From assembly GCA_024362935.1 (NCBI GenBank), contig JANCRA010000166.1:605266-669265 (forward strand): a DNA stretch of 64,000 bases, in the 5' to 3' direction. Shown here piece by piece: positions 8,863-21,070 of this stretch (position 1 is its first letter; each line of letters opens with the position of its first letter). Position numbers and translations under genes: made by a program. The DNA comes from Setophaga petechia (lineage: Eukaryota > Chordata > Aves > Passeriformes > Parulidae). A model generated the notes under the pieces. The model saw nothing but the letters and a program-made list of their open reading frames with translations, searched no databases and was not told the origin of the DNA.

Positions 8863-11800
8863 GTGCGGAGGCAGCCATGTTGTGGCACTTTTTCGATCCC
8901 CTTGGGATGCCTTTGCCAGCTGAATTGTGTCTGGAGCTCAAGCCTTTCTCATTTAAAAAACCCTAACCCTAGGCGTAACCCTAACCCTAGCCCTAGCCAG
9001 GTAAATCAGCCTAGGGTTAGGGATGGCACCAAAGAAAAAGCTGTGGAGGCAGCGATGTTGTGGCGCTTTTGCGCTCCCCTTGGGATACCTTTTGCAGTTG
9101 CAGTGTGCCTGGAGCTCAGGGCTTTCTGGATTAAAAAACCCTTACCCTAGGCGTAAGCCTAAACCCTAAACTGGTCAATCAGCCTAGGGTTAGGGACGGT
9201 CCCAAGGAAAAATGTGTGGAGGCAGCCATGTTGTGGCACTTTTTCGATCCCCTTGGGATGCCTTTGCCAGCTGAATTGTGTCTGGAGCTCAAGCCTTTCT
9301 CATTTAAAAAACCCTAACCCTAGGCGTAACCCTAACCCTAGCCCTAGCCAGGTAAATCAGCCTAGGGTTAGGGATGGCACCAAAGAAAAAGCTGCGGAGG
9401 CAGCGATGTTGTGGCGCTTTTGCGCTCCCCTTGGGATACCTTTAGCAGTTGCAGTGTGCCTGGAGCTCAGGGCTTTCTGGATTAAAAAACCCTTACCCTA
9501 GGCGTAAGCCTAAGCCCTAAACTGGTCAATCAGCCTAGGGTTAGGGACGGTCCCAAGGAAAAATGTGCGGAGGCAGCCATGTTGTGGCACTTTTTCGATC
9601 CCCTTGGGATGCCTTTGCCAGCTGAATTGTGTCTGGAGCTCAAGCCTTTCTCATTTCAAAAACCCTAACCCTAGGCGTAACCCTAACCCTAGCTCTAGCC
9701 AGGTAAATCAGCCTAGGGTTAGGGATGGCACCAAAGAAAAAGCTGTGGAGGCAGCGATGTTGTGGCACTTTTGCACTCCCCTTGAGATACCTTTTGCAGT
9801 TGCAGTGTGCCTGGAGCTCAGGGCTTTCTGGATTAAAAAACCCTTACCCTAGGCGTAAGCCTAAGCCCTAAACTGGTCAATCAGCCTAGGGTTAGGGACG
9901 GTCCCAAGGAAAAATGTGCGGAGGCAGCCATGTTGTGGCACTTTTTCGATCCCCTTGGGATGCCTTTGCCAGCTGAATTGTGTCTGGAGCTCAAGCCTTT
10001 CTCATTTAAAAAACCCTAACCCTAGGCGTAACCCTTACCCTAGGCCTAGCCAGGTAAATCAGCCTAGGGTTAGGGATGGCACCAAAGAAAAAGCTGTGGA
10101 GGCAGCGATGTTGTGGCACTTTTGCGCTCCCCTTGGGATACCTTTTGCAGTTGCAGGGTGCCTGGAGCTCAGGGCTTTCTGGATTAAAAAACCCTTACCC
10201 TAGGCGTAAGCCTAAGCCCTCAACTGGTCAATCAGCCTAGGGTTAGGGACGGTCCCAAGGAAAAATGTGCGGAGGCAGCCATGTTGTGGCACTTTTTCGA
10301 TCCCCTTGGGATGCCTTTGCCAGCTGAATTGTGTCTGGAGCTCAAGCCTTTCTCATTTAAAAAACCCTAACCCTAGGCGTAACCCTAACCCTAGGCCTAG
10401 CCAGGTAAATCAGCCTAGGGTTAGGGATGGCACCAAAGAAAAAGCTGTGGAGGCAGCGATGTTGTGGCACTTTTGCGCTCCCCTTGGGATATCTTTTGCA
10501 GTTGCAGTGCGCCTGGAGCTGAGGGCTTTCTGGATTAAAAAACCCTTACCCTAGGCGTAAGCCTAAGCCCTCAACTGGCCAATCCGCCTAGGGTTAGGGA
10601 CGGTCCCAAGGAAAAATGTGCGGAGGCAGCCATGTTGTGGCACTTTTTCGATCCCATTGGGATGCCTTTGCCAGCTGAATTGTGTCTGGAGCTCAAGCCT
10701 TTCTCATTTAAAAAACCCTAACCCTAGGCGTAACCCTAACCCTAGCCCTAGCCAGGTAAATCAGCCTAGGGTTAGGGATGGCACCAAAGAAAAAGCTGTG
10801 GAGGCAGCGATGTTGTGGCGCTTTTGCGCTCCCCTTGGGATACCTTTTGCAGTTGCAGTGTGCCTGGAGCTCAGGGCTTTCTGGATTAAAAAACCCTTAC
10901 CCTAGGCGTAAGCCTAAGCCCTAAACTGGTCAATCAGCCTAGGGTTAGGGACGCTCCCAAGGAAAAATGTGCGGAGGCAGCCATGTTGTGGCACTTTTTC
11001 GATCCCCTTGGGATGCCTTTGCCAGCTGAATTGTGTCTGGAGCTCAAACCTTTCTCATTTAAAAAACCCTACCCCTAGGCGTAACCCTAACCCTAGCCCT
11101 AGCCAGGTAAATCAGCCTAGGGTTAGGGATGGCACCAAAGAAAAAGCTGTGGAGGCAGCGATGTTGTGGCGCTTTTGCGCTCCCCTTGGGATACCTTTTG
11201 CAGTTGCAGTGTGCCTGGAGCTCAGGGCTTTCTGGATTAAAAAACCCTTACCCTAGGCGTAAGCCTAAGCCCTCAACTGGCCAATCAGCCTAGGGTTAGG
11301 GACGGTCCCAAGGAAAAATGTGCGGAGGCAGCCATGTTGTGGCACTTTTTCGATCCCATTGGGATGCCTTTGCCAGCTGAATTGTGTCTGGAGCTCAAGC
11401 CTTTCTCATTTAAAAAACCCTAACCCTAGGCATAACCCTAACCCTAGCCCTAGGCAGGTAAATCAGCCTAGGGTTAGGGATGGCACCAAAGAAAAAGCTG
11501 TGGAGGCAGCATAGTTGTGGCGCTTTTGCGCTCCCCTTGGGATACCTTTTGCAGTTGCAGGGAGCCTGGAGCTCAGGGCTTTCTGGATTAAAAAACCCTT
11601 ACCCTAGGCGTAAGCCTAAGCCCTAAACTGGCCAATCAGCCTAGGGTTAGGGACGGTCCCAAGGAAAAATGTGCGGAGGCAGCCATGTTGTGGCACTTTT
11701 TCGATCCCCTTGGGATGCCTTTGCCAGCTGAATTGTGTCTGGAGCTCAAGCCTTTCTCATTTAAAAAACCCTAACCCTAGTCCTAGCCAGGTAAATCAGC

Positions 11801-14793
11801 CTAGGGTTAGGGATGGCACCAAAGAAAAAGCTGTGGAGGCAGCGATGTTGTGGCACTTTTGCGCTCCCCTTGGGATACCTTTTGCAGTTGCAGTGTGCCT
11901 GGAGCTCAGGGCTTTCTGGATTAAAAAACCCTTACCCTAGGCGTAAGCCTAAGCCCTAAACTGGTCAATCAGCCTAGGGTTAGGGACGGTCCCAAGGAAA
12001 AATGTGCGGAGGCAGCCATGTTGTGGCACTTTTTCGATCTCCTTGGGATGCCTTTGCCAGCTGAATTGTGTCTGGAGCTCAAGCCTTTCTCATTTAAAAA
12101 ACCCTAACCCTAGGCGTAACCCTAACCCTAGCCCTAGCCAGGTAAATCAGCCTAGGGTTAGGGATGGCACCAAAGAAAAAGCTGTGGAGGCAGTGATGTT
12201 GTGGCACTTTTGCGCTCCCCTTGGGATACCTTTTGCAGTTGCAGTGTGCCTGGAGCTCAGGGCTTTCTGGATTAAAAAACCCTTACCCTAGGCGTAGCCC
12301 TTACCCGTAAACTGGTCAATCAGCCTAGGGTTAGGGACGGTCCCAAGGAAAAATGTGCGGAGGCAGCCATGTTGTGGCACTTTTTCGATCCCCTTGGGAT
12401 GCCTTTGCCAGCTGAATTGTGTCTGGAGCTCAAGCCTTTCTCATTTAAAAAACCCTAACCCTAGGCGTAACCCTAACCCTAGCCCTAGGCAGGTAAATCA
12501 GCCTAGGGTTAGGGATGGCACCAAAGAAAAAGCTGTGGAGGCAGCAATGTTGTGGCGCTTTTGCGCTCCCCTTGGGATACCTTTTGCAGTTGCAGGGAGC
12601 CTGGAGCTCAGGGCTTTCTGGATTAAAAAACCCTTACCCTAGGCGTAAGCCTAAGCCCTAAACTTGCCAATCAGCCTAGGGTTAGGGACGGTCCCAAGGA
12701 AAAATGTGCGGAGGCAGCCATGTTGTGGCACTTTTTCGATCCCCTTGGGATGCCTTTGCCAGCTGAATTGTGTCTGGAGCTCAAGCCTTTCTCATTTAAA
12801 AAACCCTAACCCTAGCTCTAGCCAGGTAAATCAGCCTAGGGTTAAGGATGGCACCAAAGAAAAAGCTGTGGAGGCAGCGATGATGTGGCACTTTTGCGCT
12901 CCCCTTGGGATACCTTTTGCAGTTGCAGTGTGCCTGGAGCTCAGGGCTTTCTGGATTAAAAAACCCTTACCCTAGGCGTAAGCCTAAGCCCTAAACTGGT
13001 CAATCAGCCTAGGGTTAGGGACGGTCCCAAGGAAAAATGTGCGGAGGCAGCCATGTTGTGGCACTTTTTCGATCCCCTTGGGATGCCTTTGCCAGCTGAA
13101 TTGTGTCTGGAGCTCAAGCCTTTCTCATTTCAAAAACCCTAACCCTAGGCGTAACCCTAACCCTAGCCCTAGCCAGGTAAATCAGCCTAGGGTTAGGGAT
13201 GGCACCAAAGAAAAATCTGAGGATAAAGCGATGTTGTGGCACTTTTGCGCTCCCCTTGGGATACCTTTTGCAGTTGCAGTGTGCCTGGAGCTCAGGGCTT
13301 TCTGGATTAAAAAACCCTTACCCTAGGCGTAACCCTTACCCGTAAACTGGTCAATCAGCCTAGGGTTAGGGACGGTCCCAAGGAAAAATGTGCGGAGGCA
13401 GCCATGTTGTGGCACTTTTTCGATCCCCTTGGGATGCCTTTGCCTGCTGAATTGTGTCTGGAGCTCAAGCCTTTCTCATTTAAAAAACCCTAACCCTAGG
13501 CGTAACCCTAACCCTAGCCCTAGCCAGGTAAATCAGCCTAGGGCTAGGGATGGCATCAAAGAAAAAGCTGCGGAGGCAGCGATGTTGCGGCGCTTCTGCG
13601 CTCCCCTTGGGATACCTTTTGCAGTTGCAGTGTGCCTGGAGCTCAGGGCTTTCTGGATTAAAAAACCCTTACCCTAGGCGTAAGCCTAAGCCCTAAACTG
13701 GTCAATCAGCCTAGGGTTAGGGACGGTCCCAAGGAAAAATGTGCGGAGGCAGCCATGTTGTGGCACTTTTTCGATCCCCTTGGGATGCCTTTGCCAGCTG
13801 AATTGTGTCTGGAGCTCAAGCCTTTCTCATTTAAAGAACCCTACCCCTAGGTGTAACCCTAACCCTAGCCCTAGCCAGGTAAATCAGCCTAGGGTTAGGG
13901 ATGGCACCAAAGAAAAAGCTGTGGAGGCAGCGATGTTGTGGCACTTTTGCGCTCCCCTTGGGATACCTTTTGCAGTTGCAGTGTGCCTGGAGCTCAGGGC
14001 TTTCTGGATTAAAAAACCCTTACCCTACGCGTAAGCCTAAGCCCTAAACTGGTCAATCAGCCTAGGGTTAGGGACGCTCCCAAGGAAAAATGTGCGGAGG
14101 CAGCCATGTTGTGGCACTTTTTCGATCCCCTTGGGATGCCTTTGCCAGCTGAATGGTGTCTGGAGCTCAAGCCTTTCTCATTTAAAAAACCCTAACCCTA
14201 GGCGTAACCCTAACCCTAGCCCTAGCCAGGTAAATCAGCCTAGGGTTAGGGATGGCATCAAAGAAAAAGCTGTGGAGGCAGCGATGTTGTGGCGCTTTTG
14301 CGCTCCCCTTGGGATACCTTTTGCAGTTGCAGTGTGCCTGGAGCTCAGGGCTTTCTGGATTAAAAAACCCTTACCCTAGGCGTAAGCCTAAGCCCTAAAC
14401 TGGTCAATCAGCCTAGGGTTAGGGACGCTCCCAAGGAAAAATGTGTGGAGGCAGCCATGTTGTGGCACTTTTTCGATCCCCTTGGGATGCCTTTGCCAGC
14501 TGAATTGTGTCTGGAGCTCAAACCTTTCTCATTTAAAAAACCCTAACCCTAGGCGTAACCCTAACCCTAGCCCTAGCCAGGTAAATCAGCCTAGGGTTAG
14601 GGATGGCACCAAAGAAAAAGCTGTGGAGGCAGCGATGTTGTGGCACTTTTGCGCTCCCCTTGGGATACCTTTTGCAGTTGCAGTGTGCCTGGAGCTCAGG
14701 GCTTTCTGGATTAAAAAACCCTTACCCTAGGCGTAAGTCTAGGCCCTAAACTGGTCAATCAGCCTAGGGTTAGGGACGGTCCCAAGGAAAAAT
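8863..14793 (+). repeat. 17-unit higher-order block, copy 2 (5931 bp)
   Basis: This is the direct tandem partner of 2930-8862. Units start at 8863, 9214, 9565, 9916, 10267, 10618, 10969, 11320, 11671, 12004, 12355, 12706, 13039, 13390, 13741, 14092 and 14443. The match ends in the unit at 14794, which carries CTGCTGAATTGTGCCTGAAG instead of the sequence of the unit at 8863. The very few differences from copy 1 imply a recent duplication by one in-register event 17 units long. Confidence 0.9.
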
Positions 14794-17700
14794 GTGCGGA
14801 GGCAGCCATGTTGTGGCACTTTTTCGATCCCCTTGGGATGCCTTTGCCTGCTGAATTGTGCCTGAAGCTCAAGCCTTTCTCATTTAAAAAACCCTAACCC
14901 TAGGCGTAACCCTAACCCTAGCCCTAGCCAGGTAAATCAGCCTAGGGTTAGGGATGCCACCAAAGAAAAAGCTGTGGAGGCAGCGATGATGTGGCACTTT
15001 TGCGCTCCCCTTTGGATACCTTTTGCAGTTGCAGTGTGCCTGGAGCTCAGGGCTTTCTGGATTAAAAAACCCTTACCCTAGGCGTAAGCCTAAGCCCTAA
15101 ACTGGTCAATCAGCCTAGGGTTAGGGACGGTCCCAAGGAAAAATGTGCGGAGGCAGCCATGTTGTGGCACTTTTTCGATCCCCTTGGGATGCCTTTGCCA
15201 GCTGAATTGTGTTTGGAGCTCAAGCCTTTCTCATTTAAAAAACCCTAACCCTAGGCGTAACCCTAACCCTAGCCCTAGCCAGGTAAATCAGCCTAGGGTT
15301 AGGGATGGCACCAAAGAAAAAGCTGTGGAGGCAGCGATGTTGTGGCACTTTTGCGCTCCCCTTGGGATACCTTTTGCAGTTGCAGTGTGCCTGGAGCTCA
15401 GGGCTTTCTGGATTAAAAAACCCTTACCCTAGGCGTAAGCCTAAGCCCTAAACTGGTCAATCAGCCTAGGGTTAAGGACGGTCCCAAGGAAAAATGTGCG
15501 GAGGCAGTCATGTTGTGGCACTTTTTCGATCCCCTTGGGATGCCTTTGCCAGCTGAATTGTGTCTGGAGCTCAAGCCTTTCTCATTTAAAAAACCCTAAC
15601 CCTAGGCGTAACCCTAACCCTAGCCCTAGACAGGTAAATCAGCCTAGGGTTAGGGATGGCACCAAAGAAAATCTGAGGATAAAGCGATGTTGTGGCACTT
15701 TTGCGCTCACCTTGGGATACCTTTTGCAGTTGCAGTGTGCCTGGAGCTCAGGGCTTTCTGGATTAAAAAACCCTTACCCTAGGCGTAAGCCTAAGCCCTA
15801 AACTGGCCAATCAGCCTAGGGTTAGGGACGCTCCCAAGGAAAAATGTGCGGAGGCAGCCATGTTGTGGCACTTTTTCGATCCCCTTGGGATGCCTTTGCC
15901 AGCTGAATTGTGTCTGGAGCTCAAGCCTTTCTCATTTAAAAAACCCTAACCCTAGGCATAACCCTAACCCTAGCCCTAGGCAGGTAAATCAGCCTAGGGT
16001 TAGGGATGGCACCAAAGAAAAAGCTGTGGAGGCAGCAATGTTGTGGCACTTTTGCGCTCCCCTTGGGATACCTTTTGCAGTTGCAGGGAGCCTGGAGCTC
16101 AGGGCTTTCTGGATTAAAAAACCCTTACCCTAGGCGTAAGCCTAAGCCCTAAACTGGTCAATCAGCCTAGGGTTAGGGACGGTCCCAAGGAAAAATGTGC
16201 GGAGGCAGCCATGTTGTGGCACTTTATCGATCCCCTTGGGATGCCTTTGCCAGCTGAATTGTGTCTGGAGCTCAAGCCTTTCTCATTTAAAAAACCCTAA
16301 CCCTAGTCCTAGACAGGTAAATCAGCCTAGGGTTAGGGATGGCACCAAAGAAAAAGCTGTGGAGGCAGCGATGATCTGGCACTTTTGCGCTCCCCTTGGG
16401 ATACCTTTTGCAGTTGCAGTGTGCCTGGAGCTCAGGGCTTTCTGGATTAGAAAACCCTTACCCTAGGCGTGACCCTTACCCGTAAACTGGTCAATCAGCC
16501 TAGGGTTAGGGACGCTCCCAAGGAAAAATGTGCGGAGGCAGCCATGTTGTGGCACTTTTTCGATCCCCTTGGGATGCCTTTGCCTGCTGAATTGTGTCTG
16601 GAGCTCAAGCCTTTCTCATTTAAAAAACCCTAACCCTAGGCGTAACCCTAACCCTAGCCCTAGCCAGGTAAATCAGCCTAGGGTTAGGGATGGCACCAAA
16701 GAAAAAGCTGTGGAGGCAGCGATGTTGCGGCGCTTTTGCGCTCCCCTTGGGATACCTTTTGCAGTTGCAGTGTGCCTGGAGCTCAGGGCTTTCTGGATTA
16801 AAAAACCCTTACCCTAGGCGTAAGCCTAAGCCCTAAACTGGTCAATCAGCCTAGGGTTAGGGACGGTCCCAAGGAAAAATGTGCGGAGGCAGCCATGTTG
16901 TGGCACTTTTTCGATCCCCTTGGGATGCCTTTGCCAGCTGAATTGTGTCTGGAGCTCAAGCCTTTCTCATTTAAAAAACCCTAACCCTAGGCGTAACCCT
17001 AACCCTAGCCCTAGCCAGGTAAATCAGCCTAGGGTTAGGGATGGCACCAAAGAAAAAGCTGTGGAGGCAGCGATGTTGTGGCACTTTTGCGCTCCCCTTG
17101 GGATACCTTTTGCAGTTGCAGTGTGCCTGGAGCTCAGGGCTTTCTGGATTAAAAAACCCTTACCCTAGGCGTAAGCCTAAGCCCTCAACTGGCCAATCAG
17201 CCTAGGGTTAGGGACGCTCCCAAGGAAAAATGTGCGGAGGCAGCCATGTTGTGGCACTTTTCCGATCCCATTGGGATGCCTTTGCCAGCTGAATTGTGTC
17301 TGGAGCTCAAGCCTTTCTCATTTAAAATACCCTAACCCTAGGCGTAACCCTAACCCTAGCCCTAGCCAGGTAAATCAGCCTAGGGTTAGGGATGGCACCA
17401 AAGAAAAAGCTGTGGAGGCAGCGATGTTGTGGCACTTTTGCGCTCCCCTTGGGATACCTTTTGCAGTTGCAGTGTGCCTGGAGCTCAGGGCTTTCTGGAT
17501 TAAAAAACCCTTACCCTAGGCGTAAGCCTAAGCCCTAAACTGGTCAATCAGCCTAGGGTTAGGGACGGTCCCAAGGAAAAATGTGCGGAGGCAGCCATGT
17601 TGTGGCACTTTTTCGATCCCCTTGGGATGCCTTTGCCAGCTGAATGGTGTCTGGAGCTCAAGCCTTTCTCATTTAAAAAACCCTAACCCTAGGCGTAACC

Positions 17701-18284
17701 CTAACCCTAGCCCTAGCCAGGTAAATCAGCCTAGGGTTAGGGATGGCATCAAAGAAAAAGCTGTGGAGGCAGCGATGTTGTGGCGCTTTTGCGCTCCCCT
17801 TGGGATACCTTTTGCAGTTGCAGTGTGCCTGGAGCTCAGGGCTTTCTGGATTAAAAAACCCTTACCCTAGGCGTAAGCCTAAGCCCTAAACTGGTCAATC
17901 AGCCTAGGGTTAGGGACGGTCCCAAGGAAAAATGTGCGGAGGCAGCCATGTTGTGGCACTTTTTCGATCCCCTTGGGATGCCTTTGCCAGCTGAATTGTG
18001 TCTGGAGCTCAAACCTTTCTCATTTAAAAAACCCTAACCCTAGGCGTAACCCTAACCCTAGCCCTAGCCAGGTAAATCAGCCTAGGGTTAGGGATGGCAC
18101 CAAAGAAAAAGCTGTGGAGGCAGCGATGTTGTGGCGCTTTTGCGCTCCCCTTGGGATACCTTTTGCAGTTGCAGTGTGCCTGGAGCTCAGGGCTTTCTGG
18201 ATTAAAAAACCCTTACCCTAGGCGTAAGCCTAAGCCCTAAACTGGTCAATCAGCCTAGGGTTAGGGACGGTCCCAAGGAAAAAT
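14794..18284 (+). repeat. Mixed segment of ten units
   Basis: Units start at 14794, 15145, 15496, 15846, 16197, 16530, 16881, 17232, 17583 and 17934. The first three carry, in order, GTGCCTGAAGCTC, GTGTTTGGAGCTC and GAGGATAAAG with GCGCTCACC. The same kinds of unit appear in the same order at the end of the 14-unit repeat (27367-28770 and 38599-40002). The unit at 16197 is a 333-bp form with GATGATCTGG. The unit at 17232 has TTTTCCGATC. The unit at 17583 has GAATGGTGTC with GGCATCAAAG and is followed by a GAGCTCAAACC unit, as in the 17-unit block. One A is lost near 15668, making the unit at 15496 350 bp. Confidence 0.8.
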
Positions 18285-21070
18285 GTGCGGAGGCAGCCAT
18301 GTTGTGGCACTTTTTCGATCCCCTTGGGATGCCTTTGCCAGCTGAATTGTGTCTGGAGCTCAAGCCTTTCTCATTTAAAAAACCCTAACCCTAGGCGTAA
18401 CCCTAACCCTAGCCCTAGCCAGGTAAATCAGCCTAGGGTTAGGGATGGCACCAAAGAAAAAGCTGTGGAGGCAGCGATGTTGTGGCGCTTTTGCGCTCCC
18501 CTTGGGATACCTTTTGCAGTTGCAGTGTGCCTGGAGCTCAGGGCTTTCTGGATTAAAAAACCCTTACCCTAGGCGTAAGCCTAAGCCCTAAACTGGTCAA
18601 TCAGCCTAGGGTTAGGGACGGTCCCAAGGAAAAATGTGCGGAGGCAGCCATGTTGTGGCACTTTTTCGATCCCCTTGGGATGCCTTTGCCAGCTGAATTG
18701 TGTCTGGAGCTCAAGCCTTTCTCATTTAAAAAACTCCAACCCTAGGCGTAACCCTAACCCTTGCCCTAGGCAGGTAAATCAGCCTAGGGTTAGGGATGGC
18801 ACCAAAGAAAAAGCTGCGGAGGCAGCGATGTTGTGGCGCTTTTGCGCTCCCCTTGGGATACCTTTAGCAGTTGCAGTGTGCCTGGAGCTCAGGGCTTTCT
18901 GGATTAAAAAACCGTTACCCTAGGCGTAAGCCTAAGCCCTAAACTGGTCAATCAGCCTAGGGTTAGGGACGGTCCCAAGGAAAAATGTGCGGAGGCAGCC
19001 ATGTTGTGGCACTTTTTCGATCCCCTTGGGATGCCTTTGCCAGCTGAATTGTGTCTGGAGCTCAAGCCTTTCTCATTTAAAAAACCCTAACCCTAGGCAG
19101 AACCCTAACCCTAGGCCTAGCCAGGTAAATCAGCCTAGGGTTAGGGATGGCACCAAAGAAAAAGCTGTGGAGGCAGCGATGTTGTGGCACTTTTGCGCTC
19201 CCCTTGGGATATCTTTTGCAGTTGCAGTGTACCTGGAGCTGAGGGCTTTCTGGATTAAAAAACCCTTACCCTAGGCGTAAGCCTAAGCCCTCAACTGGCC
19301 AATCAGCCTAGGGTTAGGGACGGTCCCAAGGAAAAATGTGCGGAGGCAGCCATGTTGTGGCACTTTTTCGATCCCATTGGGATGCCTTTGCCAGCTGAAT
19401 TGTGTCTGGAGCTCTAGCCTTTCTCATTTAAAAAACCCTAACCCTAGGCGTAACCCTAACCCTAGCCCTAGCCAGGTAAATCAGCCTAGGGTTAGGGATG
19501 GCACCAAAGAAAAAGCTGTGGAGGCAGCGATGTTGTGGCGCTTTTGCGCTCCCCTTGGGATACCTTTTGCAGTTGCAGTGTGCCTGGAGCTCAGGGCTTT
19601 CTGGATTAAAAAACCCTTACCCTAGGCGTAAGCCTAAGCCCTAAACTGGTCAATCAGCCTAGGGTTAGGGACGGTCCCAAGGAAAAATGTGCGGAGGCAG
19701 CCATGTTGTGGCACTTTTTCGATCCCCTTGGGATGCCTTTGCCAGCTGAATTGTGTCTGGAGCTCAAACCTTTCTCATTTAAAAAACCCTACCCCTAGGC
19801 GTAACCCTAACCCTAGCCCTAGCCAGGTAAATCAGCCTAGGGTTAGGGATGGCACCAAAGAAAAAGCTGTGGAGGCAGCGATGTTGTGGCACTTTTGCGC
19901 TCCCCTTGGGATACCTTTTGCAGTTGCAGTGTGCCTGGAGCTCAGGGCTTTCTGGATTAAAAAACCCTTACCCTAGGCGTAAGCCTAAACCCAAAGTCAA
20001 TCAGCCAAGGGTTAGGGACGGTCCCAAGGAAAAATGTGCGGAGGCAGCCATGTTGTGGCACTTTTTCGATCCCCTTGGGATGCCTTTGCCAGCTGAATTG
20101 TGTCTGGAGCTCAAGCCTTTCTCATTTAAAAAACCCTAACCCTAGGCGTAACCCTAACCCTAGCCCTAGCCAGGTAAATCAGCCTAGGGTTAGGGATGGC
20201 ACCAAAGAAAAAGCTGTGGAGGCAGCGATGTTGTGGCGCTTTTGCGCTCCCCTTGGGATACCTTTTGCAGTTGCAGTGTGCCTGGAGCTCAGGGCTTTCT
20301 GGATTAAAAAACCCTTACCCTAGGCGTAAGCCCAAGCCCTCAACTGGCCAATCAGCCTAGGGTTAGGGACGGTCCCAAGGAAAAATGTGTGGAGGCAGCC
20401 ATGTTGTGGCACTTTTTCGATCCCCTTGGGATGCCTTTGCCAGCTGAATTGTGTCTGGAGCTCAAGCCTTTCTCATTTAAAAAACCCTAACCCTAGGCGT
20501 AACCCTAACCCTAGCCCTAGCCAGGTAAATCAGCCTAGGGTTAGGGATGGCACCAAAGAAAAAGCTGTGGAGGCAGCGATGTTGTGGCACTTTTGCGCTC
20601 CCCTTGGGATACCTTTTGCAGCTGCAGTGTGCCTGGAGCTCAGGGCTTTCTGGATTAAAAAACCCTTACCCTAGGCCTAAGCCTAAGCCCTAAACTGGTC
20701 AATCAGCCTAGGGTTAGGGACGGTCCCAAGGAAAAATGTGCGGAGGCAGCCATGTTGTGGCACTTTTTCGATCCCCTTGGGATGCCTTACCCAGCTGAAT
20801 TGTGTCTGGAGCTCAAGCCTTTCTCATTTCAAAAACCCTAACCCTAGTCCTAGCCAGGTAAATCAGCCTAGGGTTAGGGATGGCACCAAAGAAAAAGCTG
20901 TGGAGGCAGCGATGTTGTGGCACTTTTGCGCTCCCCTTGGGATACCTTTTGCAGTTGCAGTGTGCCTGGAGCTCAGGGCTTTCTGGATTAAAAAACCCTT
21001 ACCCTAGGCGTAAGCCTAAGCCCTAAACTGGTCAATCAGCCTAGGGTTAGGGACGGTCCCAAGGAAAAAT
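18285..21070 (+). repeat. 8-unit higher-order block, copy 1 (2786 bp)
   Basis: Units start at 18285, 18636, 18987, 19338, 19689, 20036, 20387 and 20738. Private markers shared with the next copy include AAAAAACTCCAACCC and CCCTTGCCCTAGG in the unit at 18636, GGCAGAACCC at 18987, GAGCTCTAGCC at 19338, the 4-bp linker loss CCCAAAGTCAATCAGCCAAGG near 19990, GCAGCTGCAG at 20387 and GATGCCTTACCCAG in the 333-bp unit at 20738. The length 2786 is 8 x 351 less 18 and 4. One substitution from copy 2 was noticed, C at 20333. Confidence 0.92.
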
